Part shown: in pieces, positions 15,228 to 23,820 of the stretch
Numbering within the stretch: position 1 is the stretch's first letter
Layout of the letters: each line of letters starts with the position of its first letter
Assembly (NCBI GenBank): GCA_022769285.1
Contig: JALEKD010000012.1
Span: 1 to 42,851, forward strand
Reading direction: 5' to 3'
Origin: Prevotella sp.
GTDB lineage: Bacteria; Bacteroidota; Bacteroidia; Bacteroidales; Bacteroidaceae
Length of the DNA: 42,851 nt
Program-made: the position numbers and the translations under genes
Notes under the pieces: generated by a model
Databases searched by the model: none
Told to the model about the DNA's origin: nothing
The model's input: only the letters and a program-made list of their open reading frames with translations

Positions 15228-18200
15228 ATGAGAAAACGCTACCTACTCACAGCCCTGCTCATAGGGCTGACCACACTATGCGTGCAGGCTCAGAACCTGG
15301 TGCCCAGGCGCACTTCGGCCCGGCAGGCGGCTCGCGTGGTAACTTCAGACCGCTTTGTACGCACCGACCTGCCCGCCAAGACAGCGGGACAGGCCATCCA
15401 GCGCGCCGCTACTACACCCGTGACGCCCGACTGGGAGTGCCACTTTGACAAAGAGGCCGACTTCAACCAGTTTACCGTCATCGACGCTAACAATGACGCC
15501 TTCGCCTCCAGCTATTTCACCTGGGGCGTGTGGAACTACCTCTACAGCAGTGGCTCAGGCCCCTACGGCGATGAGTATCCCGACCACTGCGCCGGCTATA
15601 CCAACAGCGAGGAAGAGGACGGCGACGACTGGCTCATCACCCCAGGCCTGCAGCTCAAGGGCGGCGCCACCTACACCGTCAAATACAAGGTGCGCGCACA
15701 CCGGGCATCGTGCATAGAACGCCTGGAGGTAAAGTACGGCTCAGCCCCCACGGCTGCAGGCATGACCAACACCCTCATGGCGGCTACCAACTTTGACAAC
15801 ACCGAGTACAAGGAACTCACGCAGACCATCACCGTACCCACCGACCAGGTGGTGTACATCGGTTTTCACGCGTTGAGCGACACCGACGACTTTATCCTCT
15901 ACCTCGACGACATCAGTGTCAAGAAGAGCGTCACTGGCTTTAAGGGTTGGGAGTGTAACTTTGACAAGGAGACCGACTTCAGCCTGTTTACCGTCATTGA
16001 CGCTAACGGCGACCGCGAGAGCAGCCCCGCCCTCGACTGGGGCGTATGGAACTATCTCTTCAAGAGTGGCTCGAGCCCCTACGGCGAAGGTTTCCCCGAC
16101 CACTGCGCCGGCTACGGATGCAGCGAGGAAAACGATGCCGACGACTGGCTCATCACCCCGGCGCTCAGTCTGCGTGCCGGCGACACCTACGTACTCAAGT
16201 ACAAGGTGCGCGCGCACCGTTCCGGCCTGACCGAGCGGTTAGAGGTAAAATATGGCACAGCCGCCACGGTGGCCGGCATGACCACCACGCTGATGGCCGC
16301 TACCGACATATCCAATACGGAGTACAAGGAGTACACACAGACCATCACCCCAACGACCGATGGCGACTACTTCATCGGGTTCCACGCCGTGAGCGAGGCC
16401 GATAACATGATTCTCTATCTGGACGACATCTCGGTGAAGACCGCAGGGGCTCTGCCTCCCGGGGCCGTGACCGACCTGACGCTTACGCCCGACCCCACTG
16501 GCGCACTCGCAGCCACGCTCGACTTCAAGGCTCCGGCCAAGGACAGCGACGGTAGCGACCTGCAGGCACTGGGCGGCATCAAGGTGCTGGCAGGCGACAC
16601 GGAGATAGCCGACATTACCAATGTACAGATAGGCAAGCCCGTGCAGTACACCATTGCCAAGGCGGCCGACCAGCCGGGCATCTGCACCTACACCGTGATG
16701 GCTTACAATGCCGACGGCAACGGTGCCAAGACCAGCGTGAGTGGCTGGGTGGGCCTGGATGTCCCCACGGCTCCGGTCACCGTTACCGTTAAGCCCTGGG
16801 GCACCAAGACCAACGTAGTCTGGGAGGCTGCTAAGGCCGAGCACGGCGGCGTGTTCTTCGCCAAGAACGTTACCTACGACGTATGCGATATGCGCGATGC
16901 CACCACGGTATCGTCTAAGCTCACCAGCACGCAGGGCACCACCGCAACGCTGCTCAACATAGACCCCAACAGCGGTGACCAGCGTCTGCTGCAGGTGGGC
17001 GTGTCGGCCGGCAACACCACGGGCACCAGCGCCTACACCCTGGCCACACCCATGGTAGTGGGTGCGGCTTACAAGTTGCCCTTCAAGGAGACCTTTGCCA
17101 AGGCTGGCTATGCCTATGGCTTCTGGGCTTCTGAGGGCAACGGCTGGGGCTACCAGATGAGTTATGCCGGCGTACAGGCTTCGACCACCGAGGACGCCAA
17201 CGGTGACGGCGGCAGTGCCGAGATTAAGACTTACTACGAGGACTGCGTATCGCTGGTATCGGGCAAGATAGCTTTAGGCTCAGTGAGCAAGCCTGTGTTC
17301 AAATATAGTCAGAAGACCACCACGGCCACAGGCGCCATCCGCGTCTTCGTCATCAAGGCCGATGGTTCCCGCGAAACACTCGCCACCGAGAACCTCAGTG
17401 GCTATGCCGACGGTGGCAAGTGGGCGGCTCGCTCTTACGACCTGAGCGCCTACAAGGATCAGAAGTGGATACGCTTAGGCATCGCTTTCGACCAGGCCAA
17501 GGCCGCGTACAAGAGAAACTATCTGTATATAGACAACTTCCTCGTGACCGACGAGACGCCCGAGGCGCTCAGCGTGGGCGTGTCGGCCCCGGCTAAGGTA
17601 CGCAAGGGCCACACGGCCAATGTGCGGGTGGCAGTGACCAACTACGGTGAGGCCGTGAGCAACTATACCGTAACCCTGACGGAGGGAAAGACCGTGGTGA
17701 AACGCATCGATGTAAGCGAGCCGTTGGCACAGATGCAGACCAGCTCGTTCGACATCGCCTACAAGCCCTCGGTACTCACCGAGGACCAGAAAGTGACCCT
17801 TACGGCCACCGTCGCAGCAGGCGAGGGTACCACGGCACAGGCCGCTGACGCCACCTGCGAGGTGAGCGTGTCCGACGCGCAGCAGCCCGCGGCCACCGCA
17901 CTGGTTGCCCAGGCAGCCCAGGGCAAGGTGAGCCTGACGTGGACGGCTGCCGCCAAGATAGGTGAGCTTACCGACGACTTCGAGGACTACAACGAGTGGA
18001 GCATCGACCAGGCCGGCGACTGGAGTTTTATCGACGGTGACAAGGGTGTTACCTATGGCTATTTTGACAGCGACGGCCTCTACTACGAGAACGAGAAGAC
18101 GCCTTTTGCCTACATCGTATGGACGCCTACTAACTACGGCGGCGAGGACATCACCCGTGCCAACCCCACGGCTAAACCTGCCAGCGGACTCAACGCTATG

Positions 18201-18893
18201 GGCTCGGTGTACAGCTACCACCGCGCCGAGAGTGGCGAGCTCACCCCGCTCAACGCCGATAACTGGATGATAAGTCCCGAACTCACCGGCGAGGCTCAGA
18301 CCATCAGCTTCAAGGTTAACAACATCAGCGAGTCTCGCCCGGAGACTTACCAGGTGCTGTACAGTACTACCGGTAAGGACGCTGCCGACTTCCAGCTCAT
18401 CAGCGAAAAGACCGTGACCAGCAGTCAGTGGGACGAGGTGAGCATTAACCTGCCCCAGGGTGCCCGCTACTTCGCCATCCGCCACACTACTAAGGTCGAA
18501 GAGAGCCCCAGTGGCGTGGGCTACTCCTCTTCGCCTTACCTCTTCCTGGTCGACGACGTTACCATGGCCACTAAGGGTTGCCAGCTCACGGGCTACAACG
18601 TGTACCGCGATGGTCAGCTCTTAGGCGCTACAACCGATAGCCGCTACGACGACCAGGCTATCCAGGGCGACGGCCAGAACCACACCTACCAGGTAACGGC
18701 ACTCTATGCAGACGGCACGGAGTCGGTTCCGGTATCGGCCACGGTCAACGTGCCTACGGGCATAGACATCATCGAGACTGGCGCCACCACTCCCGACGCA
18801 GTGTACACCCTCGACGGTCGCAAGCTCGATGCCAACGCGCCCCTGCACCGTGGTGTCTACATCAAGAATGGTAAGAAGGTGGTCGTAAGATAA
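15228..18893 (+). CDS. Large secreted multidomain adhesin-like protein with sorting-type C-terminus
   Basis: A 1221-residue protein. A signal peptide (MRKRYLLTALLIGLTTLCVQA) is followed by two tandem ~172-residue beta-sandwich modules starting at residues 69 and 241 (WEC-FDKE-DF, TVIDAN, WGVWNYL, DHCAGY, DDWLITP, LYLDDISVK) of the cleaved-adhesin/MAM-like type. Then come Fn3-like segments (from about 405), a third jelly-roll (about 620-780), a CARDB-like segment (about 785-890), a fourth adhesin module (about 910-1120) and an Fn3-like segment. The end, VYTLDGRKL…GVYIKNGKKVVVR, resembles type IX secretion C-terminal signals of Prevotella-like bacteria. Surface location and carbohydrate or protein binding are inferred. 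It has its own promoter and terminator. Confidence 0.8.
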   Translation: MRKRYLLTALLIGLTTLCVQAQNLVPRRTSARQAARVVTSDRFVRTDLPAKTAGQAIQRAATTPVTPDWECHFDKEADFNQFTVIDANNDAFASSYFTWGVWNYLYSSGSGPYGDEYPDHCAGYTNSEEEDGDDWLITPGLQLKGGATYTVKYKVRAHRASCIERLEVKYGSAPTAAGMTNTLMAATNFDNTEYKELTQTITVPTDQVVYIGFHALSDTDDFILYLDDISVKKSVTGFKGWECNFDKETDFSLFTVIDANGDRESSPALDWGVWNYLFKSGSSPYGEGFPDHCAGYGCSEENDADDWLITPALSLRAGDTYVLKYKVRAHRSGLTERLEVKYGTAATVAGMTTTLMAATDISNTEYKEYTQTITPTTDGDYFIGFHAVSEADNMILYLDDISVKTAGALPPGAVTDLTLTPDPTGALAATLDFKAPAKDSDGSDLQALGGIKVLAGDTEIADITNVQIGKPVQYTIAKAADQPGICTYTVMAYNADGNGAKTSVSGWVGLDVPTAPVTVTVKPWGTKTNVVWEAAKAEHGGVFFAKNVTYDVCDMRDATTVSSKLTSTQGTTATLLNIDPNSGDQRLLQVGVSAGNTTGTSAYTLATPMVVGAAYKLPFKETFAKAGYAYGFWASEGNGWGYQMSYAGVQASTTEDANGDGGSAEIKTYYEDCVSLVSGKIALGSVSKPVFKYSQKTTTATGAIRVFVIKADGSRETLATENLSGYADGGKWAARSYDLSAYKDQKWIRLGIAFDQAKAAYKRNYLYIDNFLVTDETPEALSVGVSAPAKVRKGHTANVRVAVTNYGEAVSNYTVTLTEGKTVVKRIDVSEPLAQMQTSSFDIAYKPSVLTEDQKVTLTATVAAGEGTTAQAADATCEVSVSDAQQPAATALVAQAAQGKVSLTWTAAAKIGELTDDFEDYNEWSIDQAGDWSFIDGDKGVTYGYFDSDGLYYENEKTPFAYIVWTPTNYGGEDITRANPTAKPASGLNAMGSVYSYHRAESGELTPLNADNWMISPELTGEAQTISFKVNNISESRPETYQVLYSTTGKDAADFQLISEKTVTSSQWDEVSINLPQGARYFAIRHTTKVEESPSGVGYSSSPYLFLVDDVTMATKGCQLTGYNVYRDGQLLGATTDSRYDDQAIQGDGQNHTYQVTALYADGTESVPVSATVNVPTGIDIIETGATTPDAVYTLDGRKLDANAPLHRGVYIKNGKKVVVR

Positions 18894-18913
18894 CGCCTCC
18901 GCCATATACAGAG

Positions 18914-18950
18914 CAAGGGCTGAGCCTCTCCATGAGAAGCTCAGCCCTTT
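18914..18950 (+). terminator. Terminator of the adhesin-like gene
   Basis: AAGGGCTGAGC (18915-18925) pairs exactly with GCTCAGCCCTT (18939-18949), 20 nt after the stop codon. Confidence 0.85.
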
Positions 18951-19063
18951 GCTATATACCCTTGATTAGTACTGTGGCTATGGCCGTACCTGTAGGGCAA
19001 GCCATCGGTACGCCCGCGGGTGCCTATCCTGCTCCCGCTCCGCCTACCGGCTCATGTGGAGCC

Positions 19064-19747
19064 TTATTTCTTCTCCGTACGGTCGATAGGGGGATTGGTC
19101 TTCAGGTACTCGTCGTACACGCGGATAATGACCGTCGGGTCATCTTCCATCTCTTTGACGCGCGCCTTGTCCTTGAAGTATTCATCGTACTTGTCTGACA
19201 GTGCTTTCGGCCCCAGTTTCTCCAGCGAATAGAAGAAATGGAAACCTGAGGACTTACCTCCAACCAGGAGATTGTAGATACGGTCGTCGCCGCGGAGCTT
19301 TACGCCGTAGGTATCGACAAGGTACGACACCGAGTTGCGTCCTCCACGAGACACGTAGGTCTGATAATAATAGATAGTGCCGTTCTCCAGACGTTTCTCG
19401 ACGTGGAATAAGCCTCTCGTCTTCTTGTTCCACTTGAAGGGAACAGCCGCATTGTAGTCCGATGACTCGTATTCAGTGCCGTCGTCGACGTATCTGTAAC
19501 CCTTAATGTCCTTCGCCTTGTAGGTCACGGCGTTCTTTCCATCCTCCGTGGGCGACACTTTGACGAACGACTGTATCGAGCCCGAGCTGCTGAACAGCCT
19601 TTTCAGTCCGCTTCCTACATCATTCTTGATGTAACCCTCGACGGTGGTACCGTCATTGAGCGTCACTACAACCTTGTCTTTCTTCTTGGGCTCGGCGTTC
19701 ATGGTAGCCGATGTGCCCACCAATGCTACCAGCATCAGGCACACCAT
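19064..19747 (-). CDS. Exported protein of unknown function with a frameshifted signal-peptide start
   Basis: A 227-codon frame that I do not recognise. It starts inside what looks like a signal peptide (MVCLMLVALVGTSATMNA). The mature part is beta-rich and basic (KVVVTLNDGTTVEGYIK, then DIKGYRYVDDGTEYESSDY) with a charged C-terminus (DPTVIIRVYDEYLK). Twenty nt upstream, at 19767, an ATG followed by A7 and T5 runs would give a proper N-region (MKK-FFA before MVCLM) if one base were added. As written, that start reaches a stop after ten codons. This is either a real or phase-variable frameshift, or a sequencing error. The gene lies 6 nt after the upstream lipoprotein gene, in the same operon. 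Confidence 0.6.
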   Translation of the reverse strand: MVCLMLVALVGTSATMNAEPKKKDKVVVTLNDGTTVEGYIKNDVGSGLKRLFSSSGSIQSFVKVSPTEDGKNAVTYKAKDIKGYRYVDDGTEYESSDYNAAVPFKWNKKTRGLFHVEKRLENGTIYYYQTYVSRGGRNSVSYLVDTYGVKLRGDDRIYNLLVGGKSSGFHFFYSLEKLGPKALSDKYDEYFKDKARVKEMEDDPTVIIRVYDEYLKTNPPIDRTEKK

Positions 19748-19773
19748 TGCGAAAAAGTTTTTTTCATAATTGA

Positions 19774-20415
19774 TTATTTTAGAGTTTGTTGCGGTTTGTA
19801 ATCTGACAAGAGCTGGAGTATCTCATACTTCCTCCGCTTCGACTGCATGATGCGCTGGCACAGCCCGGGGTCGTCGGCCACATAGCTACAGAGGTGTTCG
19901 CGCCAACTACGGTCGCCATAGCCCTTCACCTTGCCGATGTTGCGCACGGGCTGACCCGCCCGGGCTATCAGGAAGCGCACCTTGGTCTTGGAGACGATGC
20001 GCTGGGTGTAGTAGTTGGTCATCCGGCCACTGGCAAAGAGCCCATACCCACGGCTGGAGTAGCAGAGCACCTGTATATAGGGATTGTCTACATAGCGCAT
20101 ACACCACCCGTAGCCTGGCACTGGCACCATAGTCCACACCTCGTCGGGGCTGGCAGGATGCCATACATGTACAGAGTCGACGCTGTCATAACTGATTTTA
20201 GTTTTCTCATGGTTCTTCGCATAGATATCGGTCGTCACCACTACCTGCCCGTGCCCCGATGGCATACGCAGACGGTCGCGTTGCGCTACGGACAGCCGGC
20301 TGCCGTCCTTCTTATAGATTTCTCCACAGACCACCTTGCCGTATCGGCTGGTCTGGCAGGCTGACACCAAGGTTCAGAAAGCCACTCCTGCTACCCAAAG
20401 TGTATGATGTTTCAT
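19774..20415 (-). pseudogene. Lipoprotein gene with an in-frame stop in its signal peptide
   Basis: From the ATG at 20415 the frame reads MKHHTLWVAGVAF, stop (TGA, codon 14), then TLVSACQTSRYGKVV and on for about 195 more codons without interruption. LVSAC is a good lipobox, so the ancestral product was evidently a lipoprotein. The mature part (VVVTTDIYAKNHEKTKISYD, VWTMVPVPGYGWCMRYV, YGDRSWREHLCSYV) belongs to no family I know. A TTG at 20370 could start a product lacking the signal sequence. The promoter with -7 box 20444-20451 remains, next to a G8 run. Confidence 0.65.
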
Positions 20416-20443
20416 AGTGTAAGTATTGTTGCGTTTCCAATTG

Positions 20444-20474
20444 CAAATATACATATTTTTCCTGGAGGGGGGGG
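20444..20474 (-). promoter_or_regulatory. Promoter with a C8 homopolymer near the -33 position
   Basis: The minus strand has TATATTTG (20451-20444) as -7 box. Fifteen nt upstream is an uninterrupted run of eight C (20474-20467), where the -33 element would be expected. Slippage would alter promoter geometry. Confidence 0.55.
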
Positions 20475-20640
20475 AATATTTTTACGAGTATTTTTAGCCA
20501 CACCGCGATATTCTTTAGAAAAGCCCCGATTATCACGGTTTCTGAGGGAGCCATCAGCCTCTTCAAAGATACCATCACCCACATCCAAGGTGTCATCGTC
20601 CGCTTCGAGGGAGCTACCCACGCCACGCCCCTATACGCAA
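20475..20640. other. Gene-free stretch upstream of the lipoprotein promoter
   Basis: No gene, promoter or repeat recognised. Open frames on both strands here have no start signal. Confidence 0.4.
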
Positions 20641-20672
20641 TGAGGCGGAACCTCATAAGAGATTCCGCCTCA
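20641..20672 (-). terminator. Hairpin downstream of fba
   Basis: TGAGGCGGAA (20641-20650) pairs exactly with TTCCGCCTCA (20663-20672), 40 nt beyond the fba stop. The U tract is poor. Confidence 0.65.
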
Positions 20673-20711
20673 ATGATAGTCGTATCAAGAGTCGCCATAG
20701 GCGACGGATGA

Positions 20712-21722
20712 TTAGTCGCAGTTAGCGAGCTTGTTGTCAGAGCCAAGCACGTCGATAATCTTGTGCTTATACATCTGCTCCATGAGATCGCGTGCGGGGC
20801 CACAGTACTTACGGGGATCGAACTCACCCGGCTTGTCGTGGAACACCTTGCGGACAGCAGCGGTGAAGGCCAGACGAGAGTCAGAGTCGATGTTGATCTT
20901 GCAAACAGCGCTCTTGGCTGCCTTGCGGAGCTGCTCCTCGGGAATACCTACTGCATCGGGCAGCTTGCCGCCGTACTCGTTAATCATGTCAACATACTCC
21001 TGAGGTACAGAAGATGAACCGTGGAGGACGATGGGGAAGCCAGGGAGCTTAACCATAATCTCGTCGAGTACAACAAACGCCAATGGAGGAGGAACGAGCT
21101 TGCCGGTCTTCGGGTCACGGGTACACTGCTCCGGAGTGAACTTGTATGCTCCGTGAGAGGTACCGATTGAGATAGCCAGGGAGTCTACGCCAGTACGTGT
21201 GGTAAAGTCGATAACCTCCTCGGGCTTAGTATAGTGGCATACGTCTGAAGATACTTCGTCCTCAACACCTGCCAGCACGCCCAGCTCGCCCTCTACGGTT
21301 ACATCGTACTGATGTGCGTAGTCAACGACCTTCTTGGTGAGTGCAATGTTCTCCTCGTAAGGCAGAGAAGAGCCATCTATCATCACAGAAGAGAAGCCCA
21401 GGTCTACACAGCTCTTGCACAGCTCGAAACTGTCGCCGTGGTCGAGATGAAGTACTATCTCCGGATGCTTGCAGCCCAGCTCCTTGGCATACTGAACAGC
21501 TCCCTCAGCCATGTAACGGAGCAGTGTCTCGTTAGCATAGTTACGGGCGCCCTTAGAAACCTGCAGGATAACCGGCGAGCGAAGCTCTGACGAAGCCTTG
21601 ATGATGGCCTGCAGCTGCTCGAGGTTATTGAAGTTGAACGCAGGAATTGCGTAACCGCCATTGATGGCTCTCTTAAACATCTCACGGGTGTTTACGAGTC
21701 CTAAGTCTTTGTAGTTTACCAT
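20712..21722 (-). CDS. fba: Class II fructose-1,6-bisphosphate aldolase
   Basis: A 336-residue zinc enzyme of glycolysis and gluconeogenesis. Characteristic segments are YAIPAFNFNNLEQLQAI, VLHLDHGDSFELC (zinc His and catalytic Asp), VMIDGSSLPYEEN, VEGELGVLAGVEDEV (zinc Glu), GTSHGAYKF and IVLHGSSSVPQ (zinc His), then KINIDSDSRLAF. Length and motif order are standard for the class II A type. It is monocistronic, diverging from the inositol-phosphate synthase gene, with a consensus promoter at 21827-21857. Confidence 0.96.
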   Translation of the reverse strand: MVNYKDLGLVNTREMFKRAINGGYAIPAFNFNNLEQLQAIIKASSELRSPVILQVSKGARNYANETLLRYMAEGAVQYAKELGCKHPEIVLHLDHGDSFELCKSCVDLGFSSVMIDGSSLPYEENIALTKKVVDYAHQYDVTVEGELGVLAGVEDEVSSDVCHYTKPEEVIDFTTRTGVDSLAISIGTSHGAYKFTPEQCTRDPKTGKLVPPPLAFVVLDEIMVKLPGFPIVLHGSSSVPQEYVDMINEYGGKLPDAVGIPEEQLRKAAKSAVCKINIDSDSRLAFTAAVRKVFHDKPGEFDPRKYCGPARDLMEQMYKHKIIDVLGSDNKLANCD

Positions 21723-21826
21723 AATGTTATTTGTTTTTTAAAACGTTATCATCATTCCAGCCGGCGCGGTTATCAGCCTTACAGCCACCATGACGGGGGC
21801 CTGGCTGCGCGCTCTTTTTCTGTCTG

Positions 21827-21857
21827 CAAAAGTACAACTTAAATTCGTCAACACAAA
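21827..21857 (-). promoter_or_regulatory. fba promoter
   Basis: The minus strand carries TTTG (21857-21854), a 19-bp spacer and TACTTTTG (21834-21827). It is among the best consensus matches in the window, as expected for a highly expressed glycolytic gene. The leader is about 100 nt. Confidence 0.8.
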
Positions 21858-22053
21858 GATTGACATCATTTTTTTTACTCGGAGACACGGCATTTTCACA
21901 TTATTTTGGCCTCTGATTATCACGGCGAGCCAAATGTAAAACCAAGTTGACAAAATGGACACGGACGGCGAAGCAGAAGACACTGCGGCAGCCGTGGCGA
22001 GTATAAACGGATGTTAAATAGGAACTGGCGGCGACACTTTGACCGTTAAAAAG

Positions 22054-22084
22054 TTGGGCGCGATGAAAATTATCGTTACTTTTG
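22054..22084 (+). promoter_or_regulatory. Promoter of the inositol-phosphate synthase gene
   Basis: TTG (22054-22056), a 20-bp spacer and TACTTTTG (22077-22084). It overlaps any start upstream of 22090 and thus supports the ATG at 22153/22162. Confidence 0.7.
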
Positions 22085-22152
22085 CCATAGAAAACATCCC
22101 CGAGTGTTTCAGTTTTCACTTAAACCTCATCGCTAAACTACCATACATTAAC

Positions 22153-23490
22153 ATGAAAGATATGAAAAAGACAATCGCTAAACCCGCAGAGGGAAAATTA
22201 GGAATTATGGTCGTAGGCTGTGGTGCCGTGGCTACCACCTTTATGACCGGTGTACTGATGACACGCAAGGGGCTGGCCAAGCCCATCGGGTCGATGACTC
22301 AGTACGACAAGATACGTGTGGGCAGGGGTGCCGAGAAGCAGTACCTGCACTACAAGGACATCGTGCCACTGGCCAAGCTGGACGACATAGTCTTCGGAAC
22401 CTGGGACGTGTACCCACAGAACGCCTACCAGGCAGCCATGTACGCCGAGGTGCTCAAGGAGAAAGACATAGAGCCCGTGCGAGATGAGTTGGAGAAGATA
22501 GTGCCCATGAAAGCGGCCTTCGACCATAACTATGCCAAGCGGCTTACCGGCAATAATATCAAGGAGTGTACCACCCGCTGGGAGATGGTAGAGGCGCTGC
22601 GCGAGGACATACGCTCTTTCAAGGCCGAGAACCACTGCGCGCGCATCGTGGTAATCTGGGCTGCATCGACTGAAATCTATGTGCCCGTAGACGAGAAGAT
22701 ACACTACTCGTTAGAGGCCCTGGAAGCTGCCATGAAGGCCGACGACCGCGAGCACATAGCCCCCTCGATGTGCTATGCCTACGCAGCGCTGTCAGAGGGT
22801 GCGCCCTTTATCATGGGTGCGCCTAACACCACGGTAGACATACCCGCCATGTGGGAACTGGCCGAGAAGACACACATGCCCATAGCCGGCAAGGACTTCA
22901 AGACGGGCCAGACGCTGGTAAAGAGTGGCTTTGCTCCCATCATCGGCACCCGCTGTCTGGGCCTGAGCGGCTGGTTCTCGACCAACATCCTCGGCAACCG
23001 CGACGGACTGGTGCTCGACGAGCCTGCCAACTTCCACACCAAGGAGGTGAGCAAGCTCTCTACCCTTGAGACTATCCTCAAGCCCGATGTACAGCCCGAC
23101 CTCTACGGCCATGGCAACGACGAGGACACGCAGTACTATCACAAAGTGCGCATCAACTACTACCCGCCACGCAACGACAACAAGGAGGGATGGGACAACA
23201 TAGACATCTTCGGCTGGATGGGCTATCCGATGCAGATAAAGATCAACTTCCTCTGCCGCGACTCTATCCTGGCTGCCCCGCTGCTGCTCGACCTGACGCT
23301 GCTGAGCGACCTGGCTGCCCGTGCGGGCCGCTACGGCATACAGCGCTTCCTGAGTTTCTTCCTCAAAGCGCCCATGCACGACTACACCCAGGGCGAGGAG
23401 GCTGTTAACAACCTATACCAGCAGTACACCATGCTCAAGAACGCCATCCGCGAGATGGGCGGCTACGAGCCTGACGAGGAGATAGACTAA
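22153..23490 (+). CDS. ino1: myo-Inositol-1-phosphate synthase
   Basis: A 445-residue NAD-dependent isomerase converting glucose 6-phosphate to inositol 3-phosphate, the entry to inositol phospholipid and inositol sphingolipid synthesis in Bacteroidales. Recognisable blocks are GIMVVGCGAVATTFMTG (Rossmann), GTWDVYPQNAYQAAMYAEVL, PMKAAFDHNYAKRL, VVIWAASTEIY, SMCYAYAAL, IAGKDFKTGQT, LGLSGWFSTNILGNRDG, HKVRINYYPPRNDNKEGWD and NFLCRDSILAAP. The start at 22153 (MKDMKKT) or 22162 (MKKTIAKPAEGKLG) fits the family; an upstream ATG at 22039 lies before the promoter. Confidence 0.93.
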   Translation: MKDMKKTIAKPAEGKLGIMVVGCGAVATTFMTGVLMTRKGLAKPIGSMTQYDKIRVGRGAEKQYLHYKDIVPLAKLDDIVFGTWDVYPQNAYQAAMYAEVLKEKDIEPVRDELEKIVPMKAAFDHNYAKRLTGNNIKECTTRWEMVEALREDIRSFKAENHCARIVVIWAASTEIYVPVDEKIHYSLEALEAAMKADDREHIAPSMCYAYAALSEGAPFIMGAPNTTVDIPAMWELAEKTHMPIAGKDFKTGQTLVKSGFAPIIGTRCLGLSGWFSTNILGNRDGLVLDEPANFHTKEVSKLSTLETILKPDVQPDLYGHGNDEDTQYYHKVRINYYPPRNDNKEGWDNIDIFGWMGYPMQIKINFLCRDSILAAPLLLDLTLLSDLAARAGRYGIQRFLSFFLKAPMHDYTQGEEAVNNLYQQYTMLKNAIREMGGYEPDEEID

Positions 23491-23576
23491 CGGCCACGGC
23501 AGCCATCAGTACCGCCGCCACAGGCTGGCGACTGATGGCTTCGGCCACGCCGACCGGCACCATCCGCAGCTCTGTC

Positions 23577-23656
23577 CGAAGCCTTGGGATGTACATACTG
23601 AGGTTTGGGATATGCGTCCGAAGACTTAGGACATACGTCCGGCACTTACGGACCGA
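23577..23656 (+). repeat. Degenerate ~21-bp tandem repeat
   Basis: About four units: CCGAAGCCTTGGGATGTAC, then CTGAGGTTTGGGATATGCGT, then CCGAAGACTTAGGACATACG, then CCGGCACTTACGGACC. A 21-bp period keeps one frame open (RFGICVR-RLRTYVR-HLRTDPA), which mimics a protein repeat. It lies in a gene-free interval. Confidence 0.6.
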
Positions 23657-23751
23657 TCCGGCAAGGACTGGTAAAACGCCTAAGGGGCCCATCCCCGTTA
23701 GGGACATCAGTTCCGGGCGGACGAGCAGCTACGACGGAGGCAAAACGATAA

Positions 23752-23795
23752 ACGCTGAGGGCGCCCGTGGAAATTTCCACGGGCGCCCTCAGCGT
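23752..23795. terminator. 44-bp perfect palindrome between convergent genes
   Basis: Both 22-bp arms match exactly with no loop; the centre is GGAAATTTCC and the outer arms are ACGCTGAGGGCGCCCGT and its complement. It lies between the ends of ino1 (+) and the FucP-like gene (-). This suits a bidirectional terminator, although no long U tract follows on either strand. Confidence 0.75.
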
Positions 23796-23820
23796 ATCTA
23801 TAGGTATGGTCTACCCTCCC

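Noticed and set aside
20412..20621. 69-codon minus-strand frame across the G8 run
   Set aside because: It crosses the promoter and homopolymer of the downstream lipoprotein gene, with no start signal or domain.
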